Both the position numbers and the translations under genes were made by a program. The notes beneath the pieces are model-generated. The model was not told the DNA's origin and searched no databases. It saw only the letters and a list, made by a program, of their open reading frames with translations. DNA of 55,187 nt. Origin: Microcaldota archaeon (GTDB lineage Archaea > Micrarchaeota > Micrarchaeia > Micrarchaeales > CABMGC01). The stretch lies in assembly GCA_021835105.1 (NCBI GenBank), contig JAKBQS010000002.1, forward strand, positions 1 to 55,187, given 5' to 3'. Below, in pieces: positions 32,473 through 39,875 of this stretch (its first letter is position 1; every line of letters begins with the position of its first letter).

Positions 32473-34461
32473 ATGGAAGATAGATATAGGAAGGCCTTGG
32501 AGGAATTCGGGGTTCTTACTTATCTGTCGCGCACTTCCTCTGGTCCGGAGGGCATCTCCATGGAGGACATAATGAAGAGCATTTTCTACTCTGCCCCAGG
32601 TATAGATTATCACAGGAGGAGCATAAAGAGCATGGTCGTTGATGGAGAGATAGCCGCAAAGGAGGGGAGGCTGCAGGATTATACCCAGATGATAAATGTA
32701 CGTGACATACTTGATGTTGCGAGGAGGCTTGTGGCTAAAGAGATTAATAAGCACGACATAGCATACCTTCGGAGTACGCTTCTTGAAGGAGTCCTTGGAA
32801 TAGACGGTTCTGGGTTCAGGAGGTTCAGAAACCGATCGGGCCATTACATAACCGCTCCTACAGATGAGGTAAGCGGAGGGATGGATGCATTAGTAGAGCT
32901 TCTGAATAAGCCTTCGAAGAACGGCATAGACGCTTTTTCCAATGCCGTGGATTTCTTCCTTGGCTTCGTAAAGCTGCATCCTTTTGATGAGTGCGTTGGG
33001 AGGACGGACAGGATAGTCACGAACAGCTATCTGATAGCCCATGGAATAAACCCCATATTCCTCAACAACAATGGAAGCAGCCACTCTTACGCTTCTGCTC
33101 TTGATATATCGTATTTCTCCGGATATTATGGGGCCTTTATAGCGATAGCCCTTATTTCTGCAATGGACAACAAGAACAAGGAGGCATTTATATCGAAGAT
33201 AAAATCAGAGAGCTATACGGATCCTACAATGATAGAGCTCAAGAATCTTGTGCTTTCCGTAACGAAAGAGTTGGGAGGTGAAGAGCTGGTTAGAGTGCTG
33301 GGCCTGTCTGAAAATCTGTACTGCAAGGACTCTGCACCACTGCTCCTTTCCGGGCTTTTTGCGCTGAAGACTTACGGAATGGATAGCGAGATTATAGAGA
33401 TGGCCCTGCGGCATGGCGACAGTGGCATAAGGGCAGTAGGGTTTTATACTGCAGAGGCTGTCAATTTTGCAAAATACAAGAACGCATTTATTGATGCTGC
33501 AATACACGATCCCAGCGTAGATGTCAGAATGGTTGCAGTGGGCATACTTGGAACCAGGAAGGAGCTTGATGGGAAAACAGCATTGAGGATACTTGCGTCT
33601 TCCACTGAAGAGACAGTTTTGATATCGCTTGGATCTGCTATGAGGTTTGCTGCAGGAGGAGATGTTGAATGCATGGATGTAATAAATGCAATTTGCGCGT
33701 CAAGGTCGAAAGATGTCAGGTTCAGGGGCTTCCAGGCGATGATGGTACATGGGGATAATGGTGCTGTGGCTAATACGATAGCTTTACTTAAAGATGAGCC
33801 GCTTGAGATGTTCAGGGCTGCAGTAACAGAGCTGAAAAGGGTTGGAAGGATAAATGATTACGATATAGCAAAGAGCCTGGCAGACGTAGTATCTGGTGAT
33901 GTGCAAAAACGCAAGATGCTTTTGGGCCAGCTGGCCATGGATGGAAGAGTATCTGATGCATATCAGGGTATGCTTAATGATGTGTTAACTTCTGACAATT
34001 CGGGTGCGGTGGAGAAGATCTACGCCGCATATCTTTTTGGTACCAAATACGGCTACGCACAGACCGTTTCAATGTATCCGGATGCAGAAAGCCTGAAGGA
34101 CCATATGCTATTTGGAATAGTGAAGACAATACTTATGGTTGATGAGGCAAATGGCGGTGCTGATAAGTTAAAGCAGCGCATACCAGAACTTGTCTCAAAT
34201 AGTGCCTTGCAGAACTTCGTACTTGCTTCTGAACTTGGAAGCCTTATGAAAAAAGGAGGGCTTGATGGAGAGTTGGTGAAGAAAGTTGCAGAGGCTATCG
34301 AAGCAGCAGAGCCTGTAATCAGGAACTCAGACAGATTCTACAACCTCACAGCTCAGTTGAAGAGAAAGGCAGCAATGATGAACGATCTCATTGAAGCTGG
34401 CAGGACTGGCGTGGCAGCGACAAATAGCACAGGGCTGAAGAATGCAAGAATAAAACGCTGA
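32473..34461 (+). CDS. Fic (Fido)-domain protein with a HEAT-like repeat C-terminus
   Basis: A 662-residue protein. ATG 32473 is selected because GGTGGGTG precedes it. Residues 1-90 look like a winged helix; ~95-260 form a Fic domain with GSGFRRFRNRSGHYITAPTDEV and the active-site motif HPFDECVGRTDR at 169-180. Compared with HPFx[D/E]GNGRxxR, the catalytic His and the arginines are kept but GN is replaced by CV. From ~300 on, helical HEAT-like repeats follow (GIRAVGFYTAEAVNF, DVRMVAVGILGTRKEL, DVRFRGFQAMMVHGD). Fic enzymes transfer AMP or other phosphoryl groups to proteins; here the HEAT array could hold the target (inference). Confidence 0.85.
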   Translation: MEDRYRKALEEFGVLTYLSRTSSGPEGISMEDIMKSIFYSAPGIDYHRRSIKSMVVDGEIAAKEGRLQDYTQMINVRDILDVARRLVAKEINKHDIAYLRSTLLEGVLGIDGSGFRRFRNRSGHYITAPTDEVSGGMDALVELLNKPSKNGIDAFSNAVDFFLGFVKLHPFDECVGRTDRIVTNSYLIAHGINPIFLNNNGSSHSYASALDISYFSGYYGAFIAIALISAMDNKNKEAFISKIKSESYTDPTMIELKNLVLSVTKELGGEELVRVLGLSENLYCKDSAPLLLSGLFALKTYGMDSEIIEMALRHGDSGIRAVGFYTAEAVNFAKYKNAFIDAAIHDPSVDVRMVAVGILGTRKELDGKTALRILASSTEETVLISLGSAMRFAAGGDVECMDVINAICASRSKDVRFRGFQAMMVHGDNGAVANTIALLKDEPLEMFRAAVTELKRVGRINDYDIAKSLADVVSGDVQKRKMLLGQLAMDGRVSDAYQGMLNDVLTSDNSGAVEKIYAAYLFGTKYGYAQTVSMYPDAESLKDHMLFGIVKTILMVDEANGGADKLKQRIPELVSNSALQNFVLASELGSLMKKGGLDGELVKKVAEAIEAAEPVIRNSDRFYNLTAQLKRKAAMMNDLIEAGRTGVAATNSTGLKNARIKR

Positions 34462-34485
34462 TGTATCGTGATTCTCCTGTGTTCC

Positions 34486-34890
34486 TTATTTGCCTTTTGA
34501 CACGCTCCTGAATCCTATCCATATCCCATTTGGATCCTTTACAAAGCCCATGGCTATGTGCTTACCTTCTGATTCCCACTCGCGCAGCTTCATGGCTACA
34601 GGTGCGCCTGCCTTAATCATTTTATCGTATGCTTTCTTCGCGTCATCGACTTCGAACATAAGATGGTCGAGTTCCACGCCATCCTCCTTCCACGGGGTAT
34701 AAATCGCGCATGTTTTTGAGTACCACATGAGATTTATCCGCTGCTTTGTAGCCTTGTCCTCCAGGCTGACGACTTCTTCTCCCTGTATTGGGCTTCTTCT
34801 CCCGATTATCCTTAGTCCAAGGCGCTTAGTATAGAATTCGGTTGACTTCTTTATGTCCTTGACCCTTATGCTCGTATAAGACAAACCCAT
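34486..34890 (-). CDS. VOC-family (glyoxalase-like) protein
   Basis: A 134-residue vicinal-oxygen-chelate domain protein. It begins MGLSYTSIRVKDIKKSTEFYTKRL, followed by LGLRIIGR, LDHLMFEVDDAKKAYDKM and FVKDPNGIWIGFRSV, with two beta-alpha-beta-beta-beta units. Metal ligands typical of glyoxalase I are partly visible (His in LDHLMFEV, Glu or similar in the last strand is not). ATG 34890 gives the family N-terminus. Likely role is modification or detoxification of a small molecule; the substrate is not known. Confidence 0.88.
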   Translation of the reverse strand: MGLSYTSIRVKDIKKSTEFYTKRLGLRIIGRRSPIQGEEVVSLEDKATKQRINLMWYSKTCAIYTPWKEDGVELDHLMFEVDDAKKAYDKMIKAGAPVAMKLREWESEGKHIAMGFVKDPNGIWIGFRSVSKGK

Positions 34891-34976
34891 TGAATCACAT
34901 CGTATTACTATGTAGTATACGGAGGTATAATAACCAGATGGCAATGCGCTGAATCTTTTTGGTGACAGCCATGCCG

Positions 34977-35441
34977 CTATTCGTAGAGTGCCTTGTTTAT
35001 CATCATGTCATCGAAGTCACAGTTTAGCCATGACTTGTCAATAATAGCGCCACGTTTTGAGTAGAACTTTATCGCATCCTTGTTCCAGTCAAGAACCTGC
35101 CATCTTACTCTCTTGCAACCTTCTTTGGCAGCAACCTCAAAGACTTTTTTAAGTAGGGCTGTTCCCACCTTCCTTCCCCTGTAGCGCGGCTTCACGTATA
35201 TATCGTCCAGGTAGAGGCTTTTCCCAACCCAGGTATAGTAGGCGAAGAAGAATACGGCGTAGCCTATCGGCCTGCCGTTTTCAGATGCAATAAGGGCCCT
35301 GAAGAGGTGCTTTTCTTTTTTCATTCTTGATACTGAATTTTTTACTTTGTCCACCGCTCTTTCGAAGCGCGCTAGCTCCTTTACCATGCCCATGATGGGC
35401 TTGTAGTCTGCCTCCGATGCCTCCCTTATCTCAATTCCCAT
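34977..35441 (-). CDS. GNAT-family N-acetyltransferase
   Basis: A 154-residue GNAT protein. The start EIREASEADYKPIMGMVKELA is the classical first strand-helix, LYLDDIYVKPRYRGRKVGTALLKKV holds the acetyl-CoA-binding R-G-x-x-G-T loop, and VRWQVLDWNKDAIKFYSKRGA is the C-terminal motif resembling diamine acetyltransferases (SAT1-like). ATG 35441 (MGIEIREA) is chosen; the open frame upstream runs through a tRNA-like sequence and is not coding. Polyamine or amino-acid acetylation is likely. Confidence 0.9.
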   Translation of the reverse strand: MGIEIREASEADYKPIMGMVKELARFERAVDKVKNSVSRMKKEKHLFRALIASENGRPIGYAVFFFAYYTWVGKSLYLDDIYVKPRYRGRKVGTALLKKVFEVAAKEGCKRVRWQVLDWNKDAIKFYSKRGAIIDKSWLNCDFDDMMINKALYE

Positions 35442-35476
35442 AACAGATGGCCTCTTATTGCTATGCATCGTATATA

Positions 35477-35510
35477 CGGGCATGACGGGATTTGAACCAG
35501 CAACCCCGAT
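35477..35510 (-). tRNA. tRNA 3'-end-like fragment (T-arm plus acceptor strand), no 5' half nearby
   Basis: On the minus strand the sequence GCTGGTTCAAATCCCGT, then CATGCCCG, looks like a T-arm followed by a 3' acceptor strand. The T-stem has one T-C mismatch. The matching 5' acceptor strand GGGCATG is not found upstream within several hundred bases and no complete cloverleaf can be folded. It marks the left edge of the accessory island, so it may be an attachment-site remnant, a decayed gene, or the 3' half of a split tRNA. Confidence 0.45.
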
Positions 35511-35621
35511 AGGAGAGCTTGATAAAGTTCGACGTGCATTAGTCTTAGCCATAGCAACCTCGATTAAAAACATTTGCTGGCAAATGAACCCAGATTATTC
35601 ATACTTAATGCTCGCCTAGAA

Positions 35622-35630
35622 TTTATATAC
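35622..35630. promoter_or_regulatory. TATA-like element at the island's left end
   Basis: TTTATATAC reads as a TATA box on both strands (GTATATAAA on the minus strand). On + it would start a transcript near 35650, entering the hairpin-rich region; on - it would transcribe the tRNA-like fragment. Confidence 0.4.
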
Positions 35631-35649
35631 GCCTCGGGTGCGGTTTTGT

Positions 35650-36160
35650 ATGTAAAATGAACCTCGAAATAGGCCTAAGATTAGGCCAATAACTGCGTAG
35701 CAGAACGTCCTAAATCGTTATGTTACCTGTCCTATGTGCTGTTCCATAAATTCGAGCTAAAAACAGGACGTAGGGAGTAAATTGACCCATGTTTACATGA
35801 AAAACAGGCGTTTTCCCCCGTAAAGCTCCCCATTATTCGTGAAATGACAATTTTGTCATGATTTTGCTAAAAGAATGTAGAGTAACGCCCGCTACGCCAC
35901 GAACAGCTTTAGCTGTTCATGGTCTACGCCACCTCACGCCTTCTGCGTGCCTTGCTTCGCAAGGACGGTGGCTGCGGGCTACGCTTTCAGGTCAGAGAAA
36001 GCTTGCTCTGAAAAGACTACTTTTGACCCCGCAAAAGTGGTCGCTTACAGCTTCTGATGAAACTCTTTCTAATATTTTAGGGTTCCTTAAACTGCGTTAG
36101 CTTAAGCCAGTTGTGGCAGGGGAGACCCATGCAGCGTAGCTGTGAATTTTCCCAAATTCA
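35650..36160 (+). ncRNA. Candidate structured non-coding RNA or structured DNA region
   Basis: About 500 bases without a credible gene but dense in perfect stems. Stems: GGCCTAA/TTAGGCC at 35672-35687; ACGTCCT (35705) with AGGACGT (35771); CATGT/ACATG at 35788-35799. A multibranched unit follows: GCCCGC (35887-35892) with GCGGGC (35974-35979) encloses a 10-pair hairpin at 35897-35922 and a second helix GCCACC/GGTGGC (35928-35933, 35967-35972), which holds two more hairpins (35935-35949, 35950-35964). Further stems are TCAGAG/CTCTGA (35992-36011), an 11-pair hairpin at 36015-36042 and TGAATTT/AAATTCA near 36142-36159. It matches no RNase P, SRP or intron consensus I know. Confidence 0.5.
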
Positions 36161-36210
36161 GGTTGACCCCAAGGACAAAAAGGCTAAATAACAAGATTAC
36201 GAGAATTGCT

Positions 36211-36588
36211 ATGCCTAAGAAGAAAGAAGAGCTTTCAGAAGAGGAAGCTGCTACTTTAAGAAAAATATTGAATTTGTTAAGGGAAAAGGAAAGAATGAAG
36301 AATAAGAAGACGGGGGAGAAGGAGGGAAAGAAAGATGTAAAGGAGCAGTCAAATGAGCAGAGCAGGCCGGAGAAGCAGGACGATAAAGTCCAAGGAAATA
36401 GGGTGGGAAGGCAGAGGGTTACTTATGGTGTTTTACTTGTTGAAATAGGCGTTATAATTACAGTAGAAACTTATGCCTTGGCGAGCGATGGCGGTTTAGA
36501 TGGGTATTATCTCATATCTTTTGGACCTATCATATATGGAGTGTACAACATCCTAAGAGGAATATGGGAAATAACAATTGAAAAATAA
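36211..36588 (+). CDS. Small membrane protein with a charged N-terminal arm
   Basis: A 125-residue protein, not recognised. Residues 1-65 are very rich in Lys and Glu (LRKILNLLREKERMKNKKTG, then KEQSNEQSRPEKQD), probably an extended helix; residues ~70-125 carry two hydrophobic segments (TYGVLLVEIGVIITVETYAL and GYYLISFGPIIYGVYNILRG). ATG 36211 (MPKKKEELSEEE) is preferred to the upstream in-frame codon, which falls in a hairpin. First gene of the island on +; a strong hairpin lies right behind its stop. Confidence 0.65.
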   Translation: MPKKKEELSEEEAATLRKILNLLREKERMKNKKTGEKEGKKDVKEQSNEQSRPEKQDDKVQGNRVGRQRVTYGVLLVEIGVIITVETYALASDGGLDGYYLISFGPIIYGVYNILRGIWEITIEK

Positions 36589-36593
36589 CCGCT

Positions 36594-36633
36594 GCGGTCA
36601 ATCGGCTTCGCCTAAGGCTCAGACCGAGACCGC
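36594..36633 (+). terminator. Hairpin behind the first island gene
   Basis: GCGGTC and TCGG pair with CCGA and GACCGC, ten base pairs interrupted by an AA bulge, with an inner GCC-TAA-GGC. It begins five bases after the preceding stop codon. There is no T-run, so whether it ends transcription or stabilises the mRNA is open. Confidence 0.4.
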
Positions 36634-36700
36634 ATCTATGCGCCTGCGTTTCGGTATATTGCTCGTTTCAAAATTCATCGTTCAGGGTGAGATGAATTTT

Positions 36701-36892
36701 ATGGAAACTCGCAAATCATATACCTGCACAAGCTGCGGATACAAGAGCAGTTGGCCTCTGCCGACCTACGAAATGGCAGACTGTCGCATAACGCACCTCA
36801 AATACCAAAGGAAGCTTATGAGGCGGCGCATTAAAAGAGGCGCAGCCAGCGCCCTAGCGATACTGATAGGCGCGCTGATGGCGTGCCTATAG
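36701..36892 (+). CDS. Small zinc-finger-like protein with a C-terminal membrane helix
   Basis: A 63-residue protein, METRKSYTCTSCGYKSSWPL at the start, with a CxxC pair and one more cysteine (MADCRI), a strongly basic middle (KYQRKLMRRRIKRG) and a hydrophobic end (ASALAILIGALMACL). ATG 36701 is chosen for its spacing to GGGTGAG. It may be a tail-anchored zinc protein. Unknown function; being so short, it could be a remnant. Confidence 0.5.
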   Translation: METRKSYTCTSCGYKSSWPLPTYEMADCRITHLKYQRKLMRRRIKRGAASALAILIGALMACL

Positions 36893-36915
36893 CTTGGGTC
36901 GGAAGGCAACCCAAG
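36893..36915 (+). terminator. Hairpin between island genes
   Basis: CTTGGGT pairs perfectly with ACCCAAG around a nine-base loop. It starts at the stop codon of the small zinc-finger-like gene and ends 35 bases before the next ATG. No T-run follows. Confidence 0.4.
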
Positions 36916-36950
36916 GAAAGAGATATTAATTTAAGAAACAATATATTAAC

Positions 36951-37433
36951 ATGGCAGACGAAAGTAAAGCTGTGCAGATAAACACGCTAATTTCAAACCT
37001 CTTCAAGGACTACGAAGAGGACTTCAAAACCTTTAGAAGTAGCATTAGTGACCAGCTTAATAGGGAAAACTTACTTAACGACAAGGGAAAGGCTTTAGCA
37101 CTCAATACCTTAGAATCAGTTAAGGATACAATGAACCCAGTAAGCCACGCTGTAAGTGATAGGCATATTAGAACTGCTAGGGAGGGGCTTGCGGATATTG
37201 TAGGTAACTTTGGCACGCAGGTATTTTTATGGCACGACAATTACGTTAATAATCCAACTGAGAGTGAAACGGAATTGAAGAACTCCTTAGAAAGGTTCCA
37301 GCAAAGCGTATTCTCATTCAACGACAAATGGCAAGGTAAATACGAAGAGATAATGAAGGCACATCAAAAAGGGCAGGGGTTAATAATAAAGCTAGAAAAC
37401 GTTGTTTTTAGTATAATTAATTGGAGACCTTGA
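36951..37433 (+). CDS. Island protein of unknown function, helical, possible HEPN partner
   Basis: A 160-residue, almost entirely helical soluble protein (KAVQINTLISNLFKDYEEDF, SLERFQQSVFSFNDKWQGKY). No known motif, cysteine or membrane segment. It ends 13 bases before the HEPN-like gene and probably shares its mRNA; an antitoxin or regulatory role is conceivable from size and order only. An AT-rich promoter (ATATTAATTTAAG) lies just upstream, so the mRNA may be leaderless. Confidence 0.7.
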   Translation: MADESKAVQINTLISNLFKDYEEDFKTFRSSISDQLNRENLLNDKGKALALNTLESVKDTMNPVSHAVSDRHIRTAREGLADIVGNFGTQVFLWHDNYVNNPTESETELKNSLERFQQSVFSFNDKWQGKYEEIMKAHQKGQGLIIKLENVVFSIINWRP

Positions 37434-37446
37434 AACTGGTGTAGAT

Positions 37447-38118
37447 ATGTTCAAATCTGACAAGGATTACAAAAGTCTTGATGACTATTTCAACAGTATA
37501 CGATATGGCGACCATTTAAGAAGTAACAAGCGCATCAAACAGAGAGTTAAACAAATAGAGAAACTATTCAAGCCATGGCCTTTTAACATACACGAATGGA
37601 AACACGACCCTAATAACATAGAGAATGCAAGAAAGAATAGCTATTGTAAACATGCAATAGATGTTATGAGCGAGGCTGCGAACTGCTATATCATGGGTTT
37701 TTTCAATGCAAGTGTGGCTGCTTCATCAGCAGGAGTAGAAAGTTTAATTCACGTAGATTCACCATACTGTGTGAAAATCAAGAAAACATCAACGGGCAAG
37801 CTGTATCAATCAAAAGAATATGCTACATTAGCTGAGGCATTAACATCGGTAAACAAACTTGGCTATCCTACGAAAATGCTCTTAGATAAGAATGAAAATG
37901 ATCTATATAGTTGCGTATTTGTACAAAGAAGGAACATAGTTGCACATGGAAATCATGATGACCGATTTACGATAGAGCACTTGAGTCTTCTTAATAAAAG
38001 CCCTAAGGCAGATTTGAAAGAGGTAATATCTGAACAAAGGGCTGCGCTTGACCAGTACAAAAAAGCTAGCAAATTTATAATAGCGATTTTGGTCTCATTT
38101 GAGAAAAAGAGGAAGTGA
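37447..38118 (+). CDS. HEPN-like domain protein
   Basis: A 223-residue helical protein. Residues ~70-215 fit a HEPN/DUF4145-type bundle: HAIDVMSEAANCYIMGFFNA (helix with a surface patch), SSAGVESLIHVD, and then FVQRRNIVAHGNHD, where R162-x4-H167 is the catalytic Rx4-6H motif of HEPN ribonucleases. HEPN proteins usually cleave RNA in toxin-antitoxin, abortive infection or CRISPR systems. The 160-residue gene just upstream could be its partner. No MNT nucleotidyltransferase, the usual antitoxin, is present. Confidence 0.65.
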   Translation: MFKSDKDYKSLDDYFNSIRYGDHLRSNKRIKQRVKQIEKLFKPWPFNIHEWKHDPNNIENARKNSYCKHAIDVMSEAANCYIMGFFNASVAASSAGVESLIHVDSPYCVKIKKTSTGKLYQSKEYATLAEALTSVNKLGYPTKMLLDKNENDLYSCVFVQRRNIVAHGNHDDRFTIEHLSLLNKSPKADLKEVISEQRAALDQYKKASKFIIAILVSFEKKRK

Positions 38119-38440
38119 AGTGATTTCGTGGTCGATGTGAACTGCGGTGCTCGGCACGGTCTGCGGGCGAGTACGCGGAAGATGTCACATCAGTCCTAAA
38201 GTCCTGATCCACAGCCAAGCGAAACAAGTTTCGTTCCACTGACAATTAGTAAACCCTAAGGATTTACTTCCGCATACCTCGGCTCGGACTTCCTCCTCGC
38301 TACCCTCGCTCGCAGATTAAAACAAAAGGCGTAAATATTGGTTAGATTATAATATTTCTGAGTCGGTTGGGGGCGACGGCTGGGCTCTAGTTACAGATCA
38401 GCATAGCTGGTCATTCACGATTACATTTGGGGGTGGAATA
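38119..38440. other. Hairpin-rich intergenic region ahead of the TGT-TIR-membrane cassette
   Basis: Three hundred and twenty-two bases without a gene. GATGTGA (38134-38140) pairs with TCACATC (38185-38191) and encloses the tight hairpin GTGC-TCG-GCAC (38147-38157). CGAAAC-AA-GTTTCG lies at 38220-38233 and AGTAAA...TTTACT at 38248-38268. An AT-rich stretch near 38335-38360 may be the cassette promoter, and GGGGGTGG just before GTG 38441 is its ribosome-binding site. Confidence 0.6.
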
Positions 38441-39337
38441 GTGCAAGAAGCACATCCTAATGGCCATGATAGCATTGCAGCAAAGTTAGCCGAAGCCAGA
38501 TTCAAACCACTGGAAGAATGCCATTACAAATTCCTATCGCCAGTTGAGAAACTTGGCGAGCCTATGACACATGCACCTTGGGAGAAAAGCACGTGTCCTG
38601 CTGTAACTGTAAGGCTGAAGGATATACTAAACAAGAGTGGGAGGAGTTGCAGGCCTATATTTAACGAAATAAAGGAGGCAGGTGGCATACATGCTCACCT
38701 CGGATTTGAGGGGAACGTCATATTATCATCGGTAATGGAAGACCAGACCATAGATGGATTTGCAAGGGAAAGGTTTGCCGAGATCGTAAACGAACTGAAG
38801 CCAGATTACTGGATAACTAGCGATGGAGAGACATACAATAAGGAGCCGAATCTATCTGAGGTGGAAATAAACAGAATGTTGGAGGAGACAAAATACATGC
38901 TTAAGCAGGTTGGTAAGAGTAAGGCCATAGGTCTAGTCAAAGGCTGCAATGCTGAACAGATTAGAAGGCATGCCGATATGTTAGTAGCGTTGGGCATCAA
39001 AGACTTGGTATTCCATACTGGAGACTTCTTGGCGAGAGGCTCTAATGAAGAAACAATCAAGGCTCGTGAATACACTCGTCTGATACGCAAGAAGGCGAGG
39101 ATGCTATTGCTGTATGGGATTGGGATACAGATACCTGACTTTTTTGTGGCTGACGGATTCATCACGCAGAGCCACTACAGTAATGCTTTCTACGGGCAGA
39201 GATTAATTGGGAACAAGTGGGTTGATAGTGATAATACTAAGAACAGGCAGACAATAATGGATAATCTAAACGGGCTTGACAGGCTCGTAATCGAGAGGCA
39301 GGCTAGTCATTTATCGAATTGGGTAGGAGAGGGATGA
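38441..39337 (+). CDS. TGT/DpdA-like TIM-barrel protein of the cassette
   Basis: A 298-residue protein with GTG start behind a strong GGGGGTGG site. The segment order resembles tRNA-guanine transglycosylases and their DNA-modifying relatives: LKPDYWITSDGETYN where TGT has its catalytic Asp region, SKAIGLVKGCNAEQIRRHADM corresponding to G-[IL]-V-Q-G-G, LGIKDLVFHTGDFLARGS, and RMLLLYGIGIQIPDFF near the end. The C-terminal zinc site (CxCxxC...H) of true TGT is missing. It may act on a modified base or nucleotide. It is followed after four bases by the TIR-like gene, so they form an operon. Confidence 0.55.
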   Translation: MQEAHPNGHDSIAAKLAEARFKPLEECHYKFLSPVEKLGEPMTHAPWEKSTCPAVTVRLKDILNKSGRSCRPIFNEIKEAGGIHAHLGFEGNVILSSVMEDQTIDGFARERFAEIVNELKPDYWITSDGETYNKEPNLSEVEINRMLEETKYMLKQVGKSKAIGLVKGCNAEQIRRHADMLVALGIKDLVFHTGDFLARGSNEETIKAREYTRLIRKKARMLLLYGIGIQIPDFFVADGFITQSHYSNAFYGQRLIGNKWVDSDNTKNRQTIMDNLNGLDRLVIERQASHLSNWVGEG

Positions 39338-39341
39338 TAAC

Positions 39342-39866
39342 ATGGGCGGAAGTTCAAGAGGAGAAAGAATATCTTATGCGGCAGTACGGCCGGGCGGAGC
39401 TGAAGCCGTTGCTAAAGACAAGGAAATTGAGGACAGACAAAGAAGATTAGACGATGGAGGAAAAACTAAAGTGTTCTATTCTTATCAGTATAAGCAAGAC
39501 GTTCAGAAAGTAAATCTTATAAGACACCAAGGAGAAACCTCCTATCAGTATCAGGTTCAGGAAACATCTTCAAGGGAAAGGTATCCAGACAACTGGAAAC
39601 CGCATGCACTCAGGGATATAAAAAGTGCTGATGAGTATGTTATGGTGGTAGGTAAGGAAACCTATAAAAGTGAATCTGTCGAATGGGAAGCTGAGAAAGC
39701 AATAGAGAATGATAAGCCAATACTGGTAATAAAAACTGCAAAAGATGTAAAGGTGCCGAAAGTGCTATCGCAAGAGCAATATAGGACAACTAGCTGGAAC
39801 CTGAACCGTATGCAACAAGGAATAGATAAAGACCAAGAGGATGTGAGTTACGGAGAGAATAACTAG
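39342..39866 (+). CDS. TIR-like (MTH538/ThsB-type) domain protein
   Basis: A 174-residue soluble protein. From residue ~43 it reads KVFYSYQYKQDVQKVNLIRH, then WKPHALRDIKSADEYVMVVG, KETYKSESVEWEAEKAIENDK and PILVIK: strand, helix, strand and helix of the TIR-like DUF1863/MTH538 family, which includes ThsB of Thoeris. The glutamates in VEWEAEKA (115 and 117) sit where TIR enzymes have the NAD-cleaving Glu. ThsB proteins make nucleotide signals after phage infection. Here it is placed between a TGT-like and a membrane protein instead of ThsA. Confidence 0.75.
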   Translation: MGGSSRGERISYAAVRPGGAEAVAKDKEIEDRQRRLDDGGKTKVFYSYQYKQDVQKVNLIRHQGETSYQYQVQETSSRERYPDNWKPHALRDIKSADEYVMVVGKETYKSESVEWEAEKAIENDKPILVIKTAKDVKVPKVLSQEQYRTTSWNLNRMQQGIDKDQEDVSYGENN

Positions 39867-39875
39867 GCGAACAAT

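Noticed and set aside
35442..35573. A 44-residue N-terminal extension of the GNAT protein.
   Set aside because: The reading frame translates the tRNA-like sequence (VAGSNPV is the usual translation of a T-arm); the GNAT fold starts at 35441.
35858..36100. An 80-codon open frame in the hairpin-rich region.
   Set aside because: It runs straight through nested perfect stems, its composition is unlike the neighbouring proteins and it lacks a ribosome-binding site; structure explains the sequence better.
35640..36160. RNase P RNA or SRP RNA as identity of the structured region.
   Set aside because: The conserved GAGGAAAGTC and ACAGAA elements of RNase P and the helix-8 motif of SRP RNA were looked for and not found.
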